A stretch of 64,000 nucleotides of DNA, taken from the NCBI RefSeq assembly GCF_003054045.1, contig NZ_QBKH01000001.1, forward strand, positions 1 through 64,000, written 5' to 3'. Below the pieces are notes generated by a model. It was not told the origin of the DNA and did no database searches. It worked only from the letters and a program-made list of their open reading frames with translations. This document shows, piece after piece, positions 27,185 to 36,973 of the stretch (its first letter is position 1; each line of letters opens with the position of its first letter). Both the position numbers and the translations under genes were made by a program. This DNA is from Sphingobacterium faecium. Lineage in GTDB: Bacteria > Bacteroidota > Bacteroidia > Sphingobacteriales > Sphingobacteriaceae.

Positions 27185-27868
27185 ATGAAAGCTACCTATT
27201 ACGGACAATCTTGTGTTGCATTTGATTTTGATGGACACGAGGTTTTAATGGATCCATTTATCAGTTATAATCCCTTGGCAAAGGGTGTAGACGTTAATGC
27301 CCTATTACCAGAATATATTTTTTTAAGTCACGGTCATCAGGATCACGTGGCAGATATGGCACAGATTCAAAAAAATAGCCAAGCAACTGTTGCAGCTATT
27401 GTAGAGACTGCAGCATGGGTTAGGAAACAAGGAGTTCCGGATGAAAAAGTGATTGAGTTCAATTTAGGAGGAACTATTGTGACTTCTTTTGGGACTGTGA
27501 AGATGGTATATGCTATGCATACAAATAGCACTCCTGACGGACAATATGGTGGATTTCCTGTTGGTTTCATTCTGCATTCTGGTAACAAGAAAATTTATTT
27601 TGCAGGAGATACAGCGCTTACAATGGAAATGAAGCTTTTGGCAGATCTTGAATTGGATTGGGCATTTTTACCTATCGGTGGACATTATACAATGGATGTT
27701 GATGATGCGGTAAAGGCGGCAGAATTTATTAATTGTGATAAAATAGTGGGTGTGCATTACGATACATTTCCTCCTATTACCATTGATAAAGTTAATGCTT
27801 CTGAAAAATTCGCAAATTATGGTAAGACATTATACTTACCTGCAATTGGTGAATCGATCGAATTATAA
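27185..27868 (+). CDS. Metal-dependent hydrolase, UPF0173 (metallo-beta-lactamase fold)
   Basis: A 227-residue protein starting MKATYYGQSCVAFDFDGHEVL with the zinc motif SHGHQDHVADM (HxHxDH, about 47-53), FAGDTAL, and late histidines in GGHYTMDVDDA and VGVHYDTFP. This is the UPF0173 branch of the MBL superfamily; the substrate is not known. It is in one unit with ybaB (3-base gap). Confidence 0.9.
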   Translation: MKATYYGQSCVAFDFDGHEVLMDPFISYNPLAKGVDVNALLPEYIFLSHGHQDHVADMAQIQKNSQATVAAIVETAAWVRKQGVPDEKVIEFNLGGTIVTSFGTVKMVYAMHTNSTPDGQYGGFPVGFILHSGNKKIYFAGDTALTMEMKLLADLELDWAFLPIGGHYTMDVDDAVKAAEFINCDKIVGVHYDTFPPITIDKVNASEKFANYGKTLYLPAIGESIEL

Positions 27869-27904
27869 ATACAAAAGGGGAACTGATCAATTCCCCTTTT
27901 GTAT
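27869..27904. terminator. Bidirectional terminator
   Basis: ATACAAAAGGGGAA (27869-27882) pairs perfectly with TTCCCCTTTTGTAT (27891-27904). It starts immediately after the hydrolase stop codon and ends at the stop of the convergent phosphoesterase gene. Confidence 0.9.
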
Positions 27905-28723
27905 TTATATGGTGACTAATTTCTTTAAATCTTCTAACGTAAATATCGGCGTATCGGTTAGTTTATTCTTCATAATCGACTCTTTATAGTCTTCGTAATG
28001 AAACAATGTCCATTTGCCGTTATGATATTCTAGACTACTTAGGTTTTCAACCCAATCGCCGGAGTTCATATAGGTTACAGTCCCTTTTCTGGTGATGACT
28101 TCCTTGATTTGTGGTTGGTGGATATGTCCACATATGACGTAGTCATAGTTTTTTTCTATTGCTAGTTCTGTGGCCGTCTCTTCAAAATCTGAAATATATT
28201 TGACTGCTTTCTTGACACTATTTTTTATTTTTTTAGATAAGGAGTATTTTTCTCGACCCATCTTTATCAAGACCCAGTTGATAAAATGATTGAGCTGGAT
28301 CAGTTTATCATATCCCCAACCCCCAAGTTTGGCCAACCATTTGGAATGTTGAATGGAGGCATCAAATACGTCACCATGAAATATCCATGCTTTTTTATTA
28401 TTAAGTGATAGTAGGAGCTTATTGGTCAATTTGATATTTCCGAGTTTAAGATCTGCAAATTTGCGCAACATTTCGTCGTGATTGCCTGTAATATAATAGA
28501 CTTCTGTACCATTTGCACTTAAATCAATGATTTTTTTAATCACATGTAAGTGCTCGGATGGGAAGTAGCTTTTTTTGAATTGCCAGATATCGATTATATC
28601 ACCATTCAAAATGAGCATTTTTGGAGCGATGGACTCCAGGTAATACAACAACTCTTTTGCGTGACTTCCATGTGTTCCGAGATGAATGTCTGATAGTACT
28701 ACGATATCGAGGTTTCGTTTCAT
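27905..28723 (-). CDS. UDP-2,3-diacylglucosamine diphosphatase-like metallophosphoesterase
   Basis: A 272-residue calcineurin-like phosphoesterase. Metal-binding blocks are present in order: VLSDIHLGTHG, LNGDIIDIW, TGNHDEML, FHGDVFD and CGHIHQPQI. It resembles the LpxH/LpxH2 group that cleaves UDP-2,3-diacylglucosamine during lipid A synthesis. Exact substrate assignment within the group is uncertain. It is separated from the GlcNAc kinase gene upstream by a strong palindrome. Confidence 0.85.
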   Translation of the reverse strand: MKRNLDIVVLSDIHLGTHGSHAKELLYYLESIAPKMLILNGDIIDIWQFKKSYFPSEHLHVIKKIIDLSANGTEVYYITGNHDEMLRKFADLKLGNIKLTNKLLLSLNNKKAWIFHGDVFDASIQHSKWLAKLGGWGYDKLIQLNHFINWVLIKMGREKYSLSKKIKNSVKKAVKYISDFEETATELAIEKNYDYVICGHIHQPQIKEVITRKGTVTYMNSGDWVENLSSLEYHNGKWTLFHYEDYKESIMKNKLTDTPIFTLEDLKKLVTI

Positions 28724-28786
28724 AACTTCGTTTTTTCAAAAGACGCATTTTAGTGTGATGTGTGTATAAATGCTTTGTTATGAAAT

Positions 28787-28842
28787 TATTAAGAAACACA
28801 AAGGGTGAAAATCATGATTTTCACCCTTTGTGTTTCTTAATA
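28787..28842 (-). terminator. 56-bp perfect loopless palindrome, probable terminator
   Basis: The sequence from 28787 to 28842 is a perfect inverted repeat centred between 28814 and 28815 (ATCA/TGAT), 28 bases per arm. It lies 16 bases past the stop of the minus-strand GlcNAc kinase, where a terminator is expected. The arm carries AAAGGGTGAAAATC and TTTGTGTTTCTT, so U-rich tails exist on both strands. Confidence 0.75.
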
Positions 28843-28858
28843 TCAAAATAGATTATAC

Positions 28859-29713
28859 CTATTTTGACGCTCTATTAATGTGGAACTGAACTAAATCATC
28901 AATAGGTGAACGTAAGATTTTTCCTACTTTCATTCCATATTGCAATGCCTTTTCTTCTAATACATTACGGAAATTGTAACCTACAGAACCGATACAGTTA
29001 AAAGTGTATTCTTGATAATTAGGATATTTACTTACTAAGTTTTTGAAAAATGCTTCAAAAGCTTCGTCTACAATGGCACGCGTATATTCAATATTCACGT
29101 TGTTGTCGTAAACAAATTTACTAAAACTTGCGCAAAAGCGATTTGCTAAAGGTTTGGTGTAGACTGCATCCATGATCTCATCAGGGGTGATTTTGTAAGT
29201 GTCATAAAATACTTTACGAACATCTTGTGGCATTAAATCACGAATATAATCCGCTAATAATTTTTTACCGATATAACTTCCACTACCTTCATCTCCTAAT
29301 ATGTACGCACAAGAATCGATGTTGTAAGTGATGTTTTGTCCATCATAAATACAAGAATTGGTTCCTGTACCCAAAATGGCTGCGAATCCAGCTTCTTTGC
29401 CTAGTAAAGCTCTTGCTGCAGCAAGTAAATCATGTCCAACCTCAACTTGAGCTTTTGGGAAAACTTCTTGGATAGCTTTGACAACGATTTCTGCTTTTTC
29501 TTTATTGTGTACGCCTGCACCATAGTAGTTAACCTCTTTAATATCATCAAATGGTAAATCATTGGGTAGGCCTTTTTTTAATGAATTAACGATATATTCG
29601 CTATCCACAAAATACGGGTTGTATCCTTCAGTATTGAAGTAAATTTTTTTGTTTGAATCATCCAACAAACACCAGTTTGTTTTCGTTGATCCTCCGTCAG
29701 CAATAATAATCAT
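28859..29713 (-). CDS. N-acetylglucosamine kinase, BadF/BadG family (copy 2)
   Basis: This 284-residue ASKHA kinase has the P-1 motif IADGGSTKTNWCLLD (about 4-18), ILGTGTNSCIYDG, and LGDEGSGSYIGKKLL. It transfers phosphate from ATP to GlcNAc or a related amino sugar. It lies downstream of a sugar MFS permease on the same strand (243-base gap with a hairpin), a plausible uptake-and-trap pair. It is paralogous to the protein at 22659-23525. Confidence 0.88.
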   Translation of the reverse strand: MIIIADGGSTKTNWCLLDDSNKKIYFNTEGYNPYFVDSEYIVNSLKKGLPNDLPFDDIKEVNYYGAGVHNKEKAEIVVKAIQEVFPKAQVEVGHDLLAAARALLGKEAGFAAILGTGTNSCIYDGQNITYNIDSCAYILGDEGSGSYIGKKLLADYIRDLMPQDVRKVFYDTYKITPDEIMDAVYTKPLANRFCASFSKFVYDNNVNIEYTRAIVDEAFEAFFKNLVSKYPNYQEYTFNCIGSVGYNFRNVLEEKALQYGMKVGKILRSPIDDLVQFHINRASK

Positions 29714-29859
29714 TATTGAGTAGTTTTAATTGAGTTTTTCGTTTTAAAATGGGATTATTAGAATCCGATTTTCGAAAATACATTTTTTTATTTATAATTT
29801 ATGTATCCCTAGCGTACTAAAATAAAAAATTATTTCAACTATAAAATTTCTCATTCATG

Positions 29860-29896
29860 AAAAACGCCTTAAAATATTATTTAAGGCGTTTTTTTT
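29860..29896 (-). terminator. Terminator of the sugar permease gene
   Basis: Perfect 14-base arms AAAAACGCCTTAAA (29860-29873) and TTTAAGGCGTTTTT (29880-29893). It lies between the permease stop (29957) and the GlcNAc kinase start (29713), so these two genes are probably separate transcripts, or attenuated. Confidence 0.88.
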
Positions 29897-29956
29897 GATT
29901 TCTACCAAATTAATTTGATAGTGTATTTTTTACAATTAGTTGGGGTATAGGGAAGC

Positions 29957-31684
29957 TTAATGTCCTCCTTCTGCTTCAATATCATCAATATTAATACCTT
30001 GTTTTTTCAATACGGATCTTACTGCTATTGCAAAGAAGACAATGTACACAAATCCAAGTAATGGAAGTAAGTAAGAATTATGAATACCTATGATGTCGGC
30101 CAATTTTCCTTGGATAGGGGGGATAATACCACCACCTAAGATCATCATCACTAAGAATGCTGATCCTTGTGCTGTATACTTTCCAAGACCTACGATTGAT
30201 AAACTGAAAATAGAAGACCACATAATAGAACATGCTAATCCACCCGCTAAGAATGAATAGATGGCTACTGTTCCAGAAGATAATAATCCTACGGTCATGG
30301 CAATAATACCAAATAATCCAAAAACGATCAATGTTCTTGCTGGTTTCTCTTTACTCAGGTAAAATGCTCCGATTTGGATGATAATACAGATCACATAATA
30401 ATAAAGATGTGTCATCTCAAAACCAGCCATTGTATTGACGCCAATAATGATCGAAAAAGCGACTAATGGTACAATGATCAATAAGATATTTTTAGTTGAT
30501 TTAGTCAGATTAAATGCTGTAATGGCTCCAGCCCAACGTCCGATCATCATACTTCCCCAGTACATCGATACATAAGGAGTGATTTGAGATGACTGAAGGC
30601 TTCCAAATTCTTTTAAAGTAAGTAGTTCTCCTAAATTACTTCCTATCGCGACTTCAACTCCTACATATAAAAATAAGGCAATCATACCCAAAACAAGTTG
30701 TGGATATTTCATTGCACCCCATCCTTCGGCATTTTTCTGAGCTTTAACGTTAGCGAATATCAGTCCTCCGACTACGACAATGAGAGCTCCAGCTAACCAA
30801 AGCATGCGTTGTATTTCAAGAGGGTGGGCAAGTTCTTTTATTTGAAGTTTTAATTGGTCAATACTTGCAGGGTCTGTTAAGGTCTTTAATTGTGCATTTA
30901 ATTGCTCCAATTGAAGTGCTATTTCACTTTTGTAACTTAAAAATACAGGTGTGAACATGGCGAAAAGTAAGATGGTCATAATAACCAAGGTATTTAACGC
31001 CTTATTTGCTTTTTCCATAGGCTCATTGCTTATTCCAGCAGGAACCTTCTTACTAAAATAAAATAAACTCGCTGCTAGTAGAAATAATAGACCAACACCT
31101 ATATAGAGATAGACTACTTTGTCTAATGGTAAATTAGCAATTTCAGAATCGGAGATTTTCTCAAATGTACCAAATAAGGCAAAACCGATTACTAATGGAC
31201 CTATTGTTGTTCCAAAAGAATTGACACCACCACCTAAATTAACACGTGAAGCTCCAGTTTTAGGATCGCCTAATAAAACAGCGAAGGGATTGGCCGCTGT
31301 TTGCTGAAGTGAAAAACCTAATGCTACAGTAAACAGACCTAATAGCATACCTATATATACGTTAACTTCTACGGCTACGATCATCGCACCGGCACCGAGT
31401 GCAGAGAATAGTAAACCATATACAATACTTTTTTTGTATCCCCATTTACCTACCAAATCCTTTCCAGAAAATGTACTGAAGATAAAAAGGAGTAACGCAC
31501 CTAAATAATATGCCGTGTAGAAGGCAAAGTCAATCAGTTGAGACTGAAATTGATCCAAGTGAAAGTAGTTTTTACAAAAAGGAATGAATACACTATTTCC
31601 TGCTGCAATAAAGCCCCAAAAGAAAAATACAATAATCAATGTATAAAGGGCAGGATAATTCGTTTTAATGAGTTTATTTTCCAT
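29957..31684 (-). CDS. Sugar MFS permease (FucP / glucose-galactose family)
   Basis: A 575-residue, twelve-helix major facilitator with an N-terminal [17 protein letters not shown] block, the conserved [19 protein letters not shown] after TM5 (sugar permease family) and [16 protein letters not shown]. It is longer than the usual 420-450 residues because the loop between the two halves (about 240-285) is expanded with a coiled-coil-like segment ([16 protein letters not shown]). With the GlcNAc kinase just downstream, an amino-sugar substrate is a reasonable inference. Confidence 0.88.
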   Translation of the reverse strand: MENKLIKTNYPALYTLIIVFFFWGFIAAGNSVFIPFCKNYFHLDQFQSQLIDFAFYTAYYLGALLLFIFSTFSGKDLVGKWGYKKSIVYGLLFSALGAGAMIVAVEVNVYIGMLLGLFTVALGFSLQQTAANPFAVLLGDPKTGASRVNLGGGVNSFGTTIGPLVIGFALFGTFEKISDSEIANLPLDKVVYLYIGVGLLFLLAASLFYFSKKVPAGISNEPMEKANKALNTLVIMTILLFAMFTPVFLSYKSEIALQLEQLNAQLKTLTDPASIDQLKLQIKELAHPLEIQRMLWLAGALIVVVGGLIFANVKAQKNAEGWGAMKYPQLVLGMIALFLYVGVEVAIGSNLGELLTLKEFGSLQSSQITPYVSMYWGSMMIGRWAGAITAFNLTKSTKNILLIIVPLVAFSIIIGVNTMAGFEMTHLYYYVICIIIQIGAFYLSKEKPARTLIVFGLFGIIAMTVGLLSSGTVAIYSFLAGGLACSIMWSSIFSLSIVGLGKYTAQGSAFLVMMILGGGIIPPIQGKLADIIGIHNSYLLPLLGFVYIVFFAIAVRSVLKKQGINIDDIEAEGGH

Positions 31685-32019
31685 CTAAATCGTTTGCTTT
31701 GTTTTTTTTGCACCGCTAACTTAAAAAAAAAATGTCAGAATCAAATATAATATTGTTGTTAATAAATGCGTTTCCATTTTTAGTAAAACGATTTAACAAA
31801 AAATCATTTGTTGTAAATTTGTTTTTTTTTACAATTTATTTTGAATTGTCACATTTGTTTTTTTTCTTTGTGCAGGTTCTCATAATTTATTCCGCTTCAG
31901 GTGTAAAAGAAATCACTTAGTTCTTAAATCCCTTGGTTTGTTAATCAAAATGATTAATGGAGCGCAATAAATAGATTTCATTTTAAAATAAAATCCTAAT
32001 ATATCATAATAAAAATTTA
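31685..32019. other. Divergent intergenic region, sugar permease / rho
   Basis: 335 AT-rich bases with long T and A runs. TAAATTTG (31814-31821, plus strand) and CAAATATA (31742-31749, a minus-strand TATATTTG) fit the -7 consensus and could start rho and the permease respectively; neither has a clear -33 partner. The rho leader would then be about 200 bases, long enough for autoregulation by Rho. I saw no convincing hairpin in it. Confidence 0.35.
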
Positions 32020-33501
32020 ATGGATATTAATGAATTAAATGCAAAACTCGTGTCTGAATTACGCGAAATTGCAAAATTAATAGGTATCGGTGACGCTGAT
32101 AAGCTTAGAAAGCAAGAACTAATAGAAAAAATTATCAGTACTGGTGATGACGCAGAAAACACTTCTGAAGTAAAGGAAGAGAATCATGATGAATCAACTG
32201 AGCGACCTAGAAAAAGAATAAGAACGGCAAAAACATCAGAACCGGTCCCTGTTCGCAAAAAAGAAAAAGAAGAAACAGATTCGGCTACTGAAGTAGTAAA
32301 CTCAGAATCTGAAGAAAATATAAAAGCTGCTCCAGCAATAAAACCAACTCCAACAAAAGCAGAATCAACTTCATCAAATGCTGATTTCGACAATGTTATT
32401 GTCAATGAAGGGGTATTGGAGATTATGCCTGATGGATATGGATTTTTACGCTCTTCTGACTATAATTATTTAACATCTCCGGATGATATTTATGTTTCTC
32501 AGTCTCAAATCAAATTATTTGGATTAAAAACTGGTGATACGGTTAGAGGAAGTATCAGACCTCCGAAAGAAGGCGAAAAATATTTTCCATTAGTACGTGT
32601 AGAAGCGATCAATGGTCAAAATCCTGCTGAAATCCGTGATCGTGTTCCTTTTGATTTCTTAACGCCATTATTTCCTAATGAACGTCTGAATCTGGATTTA
32701 GGAACAAGTAACTATTCGACACGTATTATGGATCTGTTTACACCGATCGGTAAAGGTCAACGTGGTCTAATCGTTGCTCAACCGAAAACGGGTAAAACAA
32801 ACTTGTTAAAAGAGGTTGCGAATGCGATCGCTAAAAACCACCCTGAAGTCTATTTGATTATTTTACTAATTGATGAAAGACCAGAAGAGGTGACAGATAT
32901 GGCTAGAAGTGTGCGTGCTGAAGTTGTTTCATCTACTTTTGATGAGCCTGCTGAACGTCATGTGAAAATTGCTAATATCGTGTTGGAAAAAGCAAAACGT
33001 ATGGTCGAATGTGGTCACGATGTGGTGATCTTGTTAGATTCAATCACTCGCTTGGCACGTGCTTATAATACGGTTGCACCTGCATCTGGTAAAATCTTAT
33101 CTGGTGGTGTGGATGCTAATGCTTTACATAAGCCAAAACGCTTCTTCGGTGCTGCTCGTAATATTGAGCATGGTGGTTCATTGACTATTTTAGCAACCGC
33201 ACTTACAGAGACTGGATCTAAAATGGATGAAGTTATCTTTGAAGAATTTAAAGGTACTGGTAACATGGAGTTACAATTGGATCGTAAGTTGGCGAACAAA
33301 CGTATTTTCCCAGCTATCGATTTGACTGCTTCTAGTACACGTCGTGATGATTTATTAATGGACAAAGAGTCAATTCGTCGTCTTTGGATATTGCGTAACC
33401 ATTTGGCAGATATGAATTCTAATGAAGCAATGGAATTTTTACTAGCGCAAATGCGTGGTACTAAGTCCAATGAAGAGTTTTTGATTAGTATGAATGGATA
33501 A
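32020..33501 (+). CDS. rho: Transcription termination factor Rho with charged insertion
   Basis: This 493-residue hexameric RNA helicase ends transcription. Domains: Rho_N helical domain (about 1-45, [18 protein letters not shown]), a charged Glu/Lys/Ser/Pro insertion (about 46-125), the RNA-binding cold-shock-like domain (about 128-205, [18 protein letters not shown]), and the ATPase with P-loop AQPKTGKT (253-260), DERPEEV and the [13 protein letters not shown] block. E. coli Rho is about 420 residues; the extra length is the insertion, as in other Bacteroidota. A terminator hairpin follows. Confidence 0.97.
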   Translation: MDINELNAKLVSELREIAKLIGIGDADKLRKQELIEKIISTGDDAENTSEVKEENHDESTERPRKRIRTAKTSEPVPVRKKEKEETDSATEVVNSESEENIKAAPAIKPTPTKAESTSSNADFDNVIVNEGVLEIMPDGYGFLRSSDYNYLTSPDDIYVSQSQIKLFGLKTGDTVRGSIRPPKEGEKYFPLVRVEAINGQNPAEIRDRVPFDFLTPLFPNERLNLDLGTSNYSTRIMDLFTPIGKGQRGLIVAQPKTGKTNLLKEVANAIAKNHPEVYLIILLIDERPEEVTDMARSVRAEVVSSTFDEPAERHVKIANIVLEKAKRMVECGHDVVILLDSITRLARAYNTVAPASGKILSGGVDANALHKPKRFFGAARNIEHGGSLTILATALTETGSKMDEVIFEEFKGTGNMELQLDRKLANKRIFPAIDLTASSTRRDDLLMDKESIRRLWILRNHLADMNSNEAMEFLLAQMRGTKSNEEFLISMNG

Positions 33502-33523
33502 TCCCATTTGATTTTAATAATTT

Positions 33524-33555
33524 AGCCATCATTTATTAAAATGATGGCTTTTTTA
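33524..33555 (+). terminator. Terminator after rho
   Basis: AGCCATCATTT (33524-33534) pairs perfectly with AAATGATGGCT (33539-33549), followed by a T run. The pssA start lies only 15 bases further on, so pssA may also receive read-through. Confidence 0.88.
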
Positions 33556-33569
33556 TTTATACAGAAAAC

Positions 33570-34247
33570 ATGAAAAAACATATTCCCAATACTATAACCT
33601 GTTTAAATCTATTTAGTGGATGTATCGGAGTGCTGATGGCTCTGAAGGGGGATTATATGTCAGCTGCTTATTGTGTGTTGGCATCTGGTATATTTGATTT
33701 TTTTGATGGTATGGTTGCGCGCATTTTACACGTGAAATCGAATATTGGAAAAGAATTGGATTCGTTGGCTGATATGGTAAGTTTTGGTTTTTTGCCAGGT
33801 GTCATTATGTATAAATTGCTAGGAGAGGTTTTTGTGGATCAACCTGCAGTAGCTTATTTGGGATTTTTCGTGACCATCTTTTCGGCATTGCGCCTCGCTA
33901 AATTTAATTTGGATGAACGTCAAACGACCGATTTTATTGGTTTAAATACACCGATGAATACCTTTTATGTGCTATCGTTACCTTTTATTGCAGAAAAATA
34001 CCCACAGATTATCCTGAATCCTTTTTTCCTGTTAATCAGCGTTGCTATAACGAGCTACCTGTTGATCAGTGAGATTAAACTGTTTTCGATGAAATTGTCT
34101 TCGATGTCATGGGAAGAAAATAAATATAAATTTATTTTCGTGATTTTGGCAATTGTGCTTTTTGCTATTTTTCAGTTTATAGCATTGCCTATGATATTGC
34201 TCATCTATCTTATCCTATCGTTGTTACATTTTCAACGGTTAAAATAA
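33570..34247 (+). CDS. pssA: CDP-diacylglycerol-serine O-phosphatidyltransferase
   Basis: A 225-residue membrane enzyme that makes phosphatidylserine from CDP-diacylglycerol and serine, the precursor of phosphatidylethanolamine. The CDP-alcohol phosphotransferase motif D-G-x2-A-R-x8-G-x3-D-x3-D is complete in DFFDGMVARILHVKSNIG and KELDSLADMVSFG. About seven helices follow the usual pattern. It ends 3 bases before the convergent Hpt gene. Confidence 0.93.
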   Translation: MKKHIPNTITCLNLFSGCIGVLMALKGDYMSAAYCVLASGIFDFFDGMVARILHVKSNIGKELDSLADMVSFGFLPGVIMYKLLGEVFVDQPAVAYLGFFVTIFSALRLAKFNLDERQTTDFIGLNTPMNTFYVLSLPFIAEKYPQIILNPFFLLISVAITSYLLISEIKLFSMKLSSMSWEENKYKFIFVILAIVLFAIFQFIALPMILLIYLILSLLHFQRLK

Positions 34248-34250
34248 TCG

Positions 34251-34598
34251 TTATAGTGATTTTTCATACTGCTCCAGTTCATTAAATAGTTCATCGAATA
34301 ATATTTTTAACGAATTGAATTGTGATTGAATATGATCAATAGCGGTCATCTCTTTTGCTGAGGTTTCCAATAGTTGTAATTGATCTTTTAAATACGAGGC
34401 TCCAATATATTCCATTGTTGGTTTGATATGATGGGCGGCACTCATTATTTGTTGATGATCTGTTTGTTCGACTGCTCTTGTTAATTTTTCAAAATCTACC
34501 GGAGTCTGTGTCCGATATAATGCAATAAACTCTTTGATCATATCGTCATTATTAAACATACTTTGTTCAATAATGTCTGGTTTAATGTACTTATACAT
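34251..34598 (-). CDS. Orphan Hpt (histidine phosphotransfer) domain protein
   Basis: A 115-residue, all-helical protein with MSAAHHIKPTMEYIGA; the phospho-accepting residue should be H56 (A-H-x-x-K pattern). Such proteins shuttle phosphate between hybrid histidine kinases and response regulators. No kinase or regulator is nearby. Its start overlaps the folK stop by 8 bases, so it is translated from the folK message. Confidence 0.85.
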   Translation of the reverse strand: MYKYIKPDIIEQSMFNNDDMIKEFIALYRTQTPVDFEKLTRAVEQTDHQQIMSAAHHIKPTMEYIGASYLKDQLQLLETSAKEMTAIDHIQSQFNSLKILFDELFNELEQYEKSL

Positions 34599-35082
34599 GT
34601 TCTTGATAAATGTGTACGTCTAAGGTGTCTGTGCAGATGGCTAAAAGCTGATCGTTACTCTTCTTTAAAATTGGATGTATATAATCTGGAGCGATTTCAA
34701 CTAACGGAATGAGTGTAAATTTACGGTCTTGAATATAGGGGTGTGGAATTTGAAGATGTGGCAAGTTAACGCTTTCATTTTCATAATATAAGATATCAAT
34801 ATCAATAACACGTGCTCCCCATTTTTCAGAACGAACTCTTCCTAATTGATTTTCTATACTTTGACAGATTTCTAAAGTTTCAATGGGATTAAGGAAGGAT
34901 TTAACTTCAATAACCTGATTGAGAAAACTTGGTTGTTCTTCTACTCCCCAAGCTGCGGTTTCAACGATAGTAGAAACTTTTGTAATTTTTCCGATTGAAC
35001 TTGCTATAGCGATTAAAGCGTCATTTAATTGCGCTGTTCGATCACCAAGATTTGCTCCTAATAAAATGTAGATGCTTTTCAC
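34591..35082 (-). CDS. folK: 2-amino-4-hydroxy-6-hydroxymethyldihydropteridine pyrophosphokinase
   Basis: A 163-residue enzyme of folate biosynthesis that transfers pyrophosphate from ATP to 6-hydroxymethyl-dihydropterin. The motifs LLGANLGDRTAQL at the start, ENQLGRVRSEKWGARVIDID and the histidines in LPHLQIPHPYIQDRKF are all present. It lies on one message with the Hpt gene (8-base overlap), divergent from sppA. Confidence 0.95.
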   Translation of the reverse strand: MKSIYILLGANLGDRTAQLNDALIAIASSIGKITKVSTIVETAAWGVEEQPSFLNQVIEVKSFLNPIETLEICQSIENQLGRVRSEKWGARVIDIDILYYENESVNLPHLQIPHPYIQDRKFTLIPLVEIAPDYIHPILKKSNDQLLAICTDTLDVHIYQEHV

Positions 35083-35192
35083 CTTATAAATATAGAATTT
35101 TAGTTAATTATATGAAAGATTTAAAAATATATTTGTAACATTTGTACAGAATTGACAACTAATGAATCAATTGAACGTTAGATTTTTATTAT

Positions 35193-36956
35193 ATGAGATC
35201 ATTTTTTAAATATGTATTAGCTACTGTCACTGGAATTGTGATATCAACAGTAGTTTTATTTGTTATTGCACTCGGTATTATAGGTGCGTTGGTGACTTCT
35301 GCTTCTTCGGAAAAGGAGGTTATCGTTAAAGATAATACCCTTTTATATCTTACTTTTAATCATGCTATTTCAGAACGTTCGGTGGAAAATCCATTTGGCT
35401 CTCTGGATATCCCGGGCTATAATTTGAAGAATCTAGGTTTGGATGATATTCTTGCTAGAATTAGAAATGCAAAGAAGGATGGGAAAATTAAAGGAATTTA
35501 TATGGACGCTAGTACGATCGCTACTGGATTTGCAAGTCTAAAAGAAATAAGAGATGCCTTGTTGGATTTCAAATCATCGGGTAAGTTTATCGTTGCTTAC
35601 AATGAAGGCTATTCTCAAAAAGCCTATTATCTAGCGAGTGTTGCTGATCAAGTATATGTAAATCCAGAAGGTACGATTGATTTTAAAGGTTTAGCAAGTT
35701 CTACCATGTTTATGAAAGATGCGTTCGATAAATTTGGGGTTGATATGCAGGTTATCAAAGTCGGTACTTTTAAAAGTGCGGTTGAACCGTATTTTTTAAA
35801 TGAAATGAGTGCTGCTAACCGTTTGCAAGTAAATTCATATTTGGGAAGTATCTATGATTCCTTTATTCAGGAGATTTCAGCTTCAAGAAAAATGAGTGCG
35901 GATTCATTGAGAAATATTGCCAATAATTATTTAGTTCGTAATGCGGATGATGCTGTGCGCTATAAATTGGCAGATGCTAAACTCTATAAAGATGAACTGA
36001 TTTCAGAATTAAAGAAAAGACTGAACGTAGCGGCAAAAGATGATCTATCCATTGTATCCTTAATGGATTATAAATCGAAAACAAATACCAGTTCTGAGAC
36101 ATCTCAAGTAGCTGTTTTGTATGCTGAAGGTGCGATTGTAAGTGGTGAAGGATCTAAATATGAAATAGGCTCGGATAAAATCTCTAGAGAGCTTCGGAAG
36201 TTGCGTGAGAATGAAGATGTGAAAGCTGTTGTTTTTCGTGTCAATTCACCGGGAGGATCTGCTTTAGCTTCTGATGTTATTTGGAGAGAGGTCGAATTGA
36301 CAAAGAAAGTGAAACCGATCATTGTTTCTATGGGTGATTATGCTGCTTCTGGGGGGTATTATATTTCTGCTGCCGCGGATTCGATCTTTGCTGAGAATAA
36401 TACGATTACGGGTTCGATAGGTGTATTTGGTGTAATTCCAAATTTTAAAAACTTATTGAACAATAAAATCGGTGTGCACTTTGATGGTGTTAAAACGGGT
36501 AAATTTTCTGATTTAGGCATGGTCCCTGACCGACCTTTAACTGCTGAAGAACGCGATATCATCCAGATGGAGGTGAATCGTGTTTATCAAACTTTTATGA
36601 AACGTGTTTCGGATGGACGAAAAATCACTGTTGCTCAGGTTGATACTATTGGTCAAGGTCGTGTTTGGACGGGTAAACAAGCGCTTGAAATCGGTTTGGT
36701 AGATCGTATTGGTGGTGTAGATGATGCGATAAAATCTGCTGCTAAAAAAGCTAAAATAGCTCAATATGCGGTCAAGCAATATCCGGCTAAAGATGATGCC
36801 TTATCTATGTTTTTAAATTCATCTAAGGAAAAAGTGCAGATCTGGATGGCTCAGCAACAAATGGGGGAGTTTTATAATTATTTTAATGTGATTAAAAATG
36901 TTTCCAGTCAATCGGGTATTATGGCAAAATTACCATATTCGATTGAAATACATTAA
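35193..36956 (+). CDS. sppA: Signal peptide peptidase SppA, 67K type
   Basis: This 587-residue, membrane-anchored serine protease (helix about 9-35) contains two ClpP/crotonase-like halves. The N-terminal half carries the general-base Lys in VGTFKSAVEPY. The C-terminal half carries the nucleophile Ser in GDYAASGGYYIS. It digests remnant signal peptides in the membrane. It is full length for the 67K type and is followed by its own terminator. Confidence 0.95.
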   Translation: MRSFFKYVLATVTGIVISTVVLFVIALGIIGALVTSASSEKEVIVKDNTLLYLTFNHAISERSVENPFGSLDIPGYNLKNLGLDDILARIRNAKKDGKIKGIYMDASTIATGFASLKEIRDALLDFKSSGKFIVAYNEGYSQKAYYLASVADQVYVNPEGTIDFKGLASSTMFMKDAFDKFGVDMQVIKVGTFKSAVEPYFLNEMSAANRLQVNSYLGSIYDSFIQEISASRKMSADSLRNIANNYLVRNADDAVRYKLADAKLYKDELISELKKRLNVAAKDDLSIVSLMDYKSKTNTSSETSQVAVLYAEGAIVSGEGSKYEIGSDKISRELRKLRENEDVKAVVFRVNSPGGSALASDVIWREVELTKKVKPIIVSMGDYAASGGYYISAAADSIFAENNTITGSIGVFGVIPNFKNLLNNKIGVHFDGVKTGKFSDLGMVPDRPLTAEERDIIQMEVNRVYQTFMKRVSDGRKITVAQVDTIGQGRVWTGKQALEIGLVDRIGGVDDAIKSAAKKAKIAQYAVKQYPAKDDALSMFLNSSKEKVQIWMAQQQMGEFYNYFNVIKNVSSQSGIMAKLPYSIEIH

Positions 36957-36973
36957 TTCTTTTCAAATTTATC

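Noticed and set aside
31732..31920. 62-codon plus-strand frame in the rho upstream region
   Set aside because: Phe/Leu-rich product of T runs; no recognisable features and it overlaps the likely promoters.
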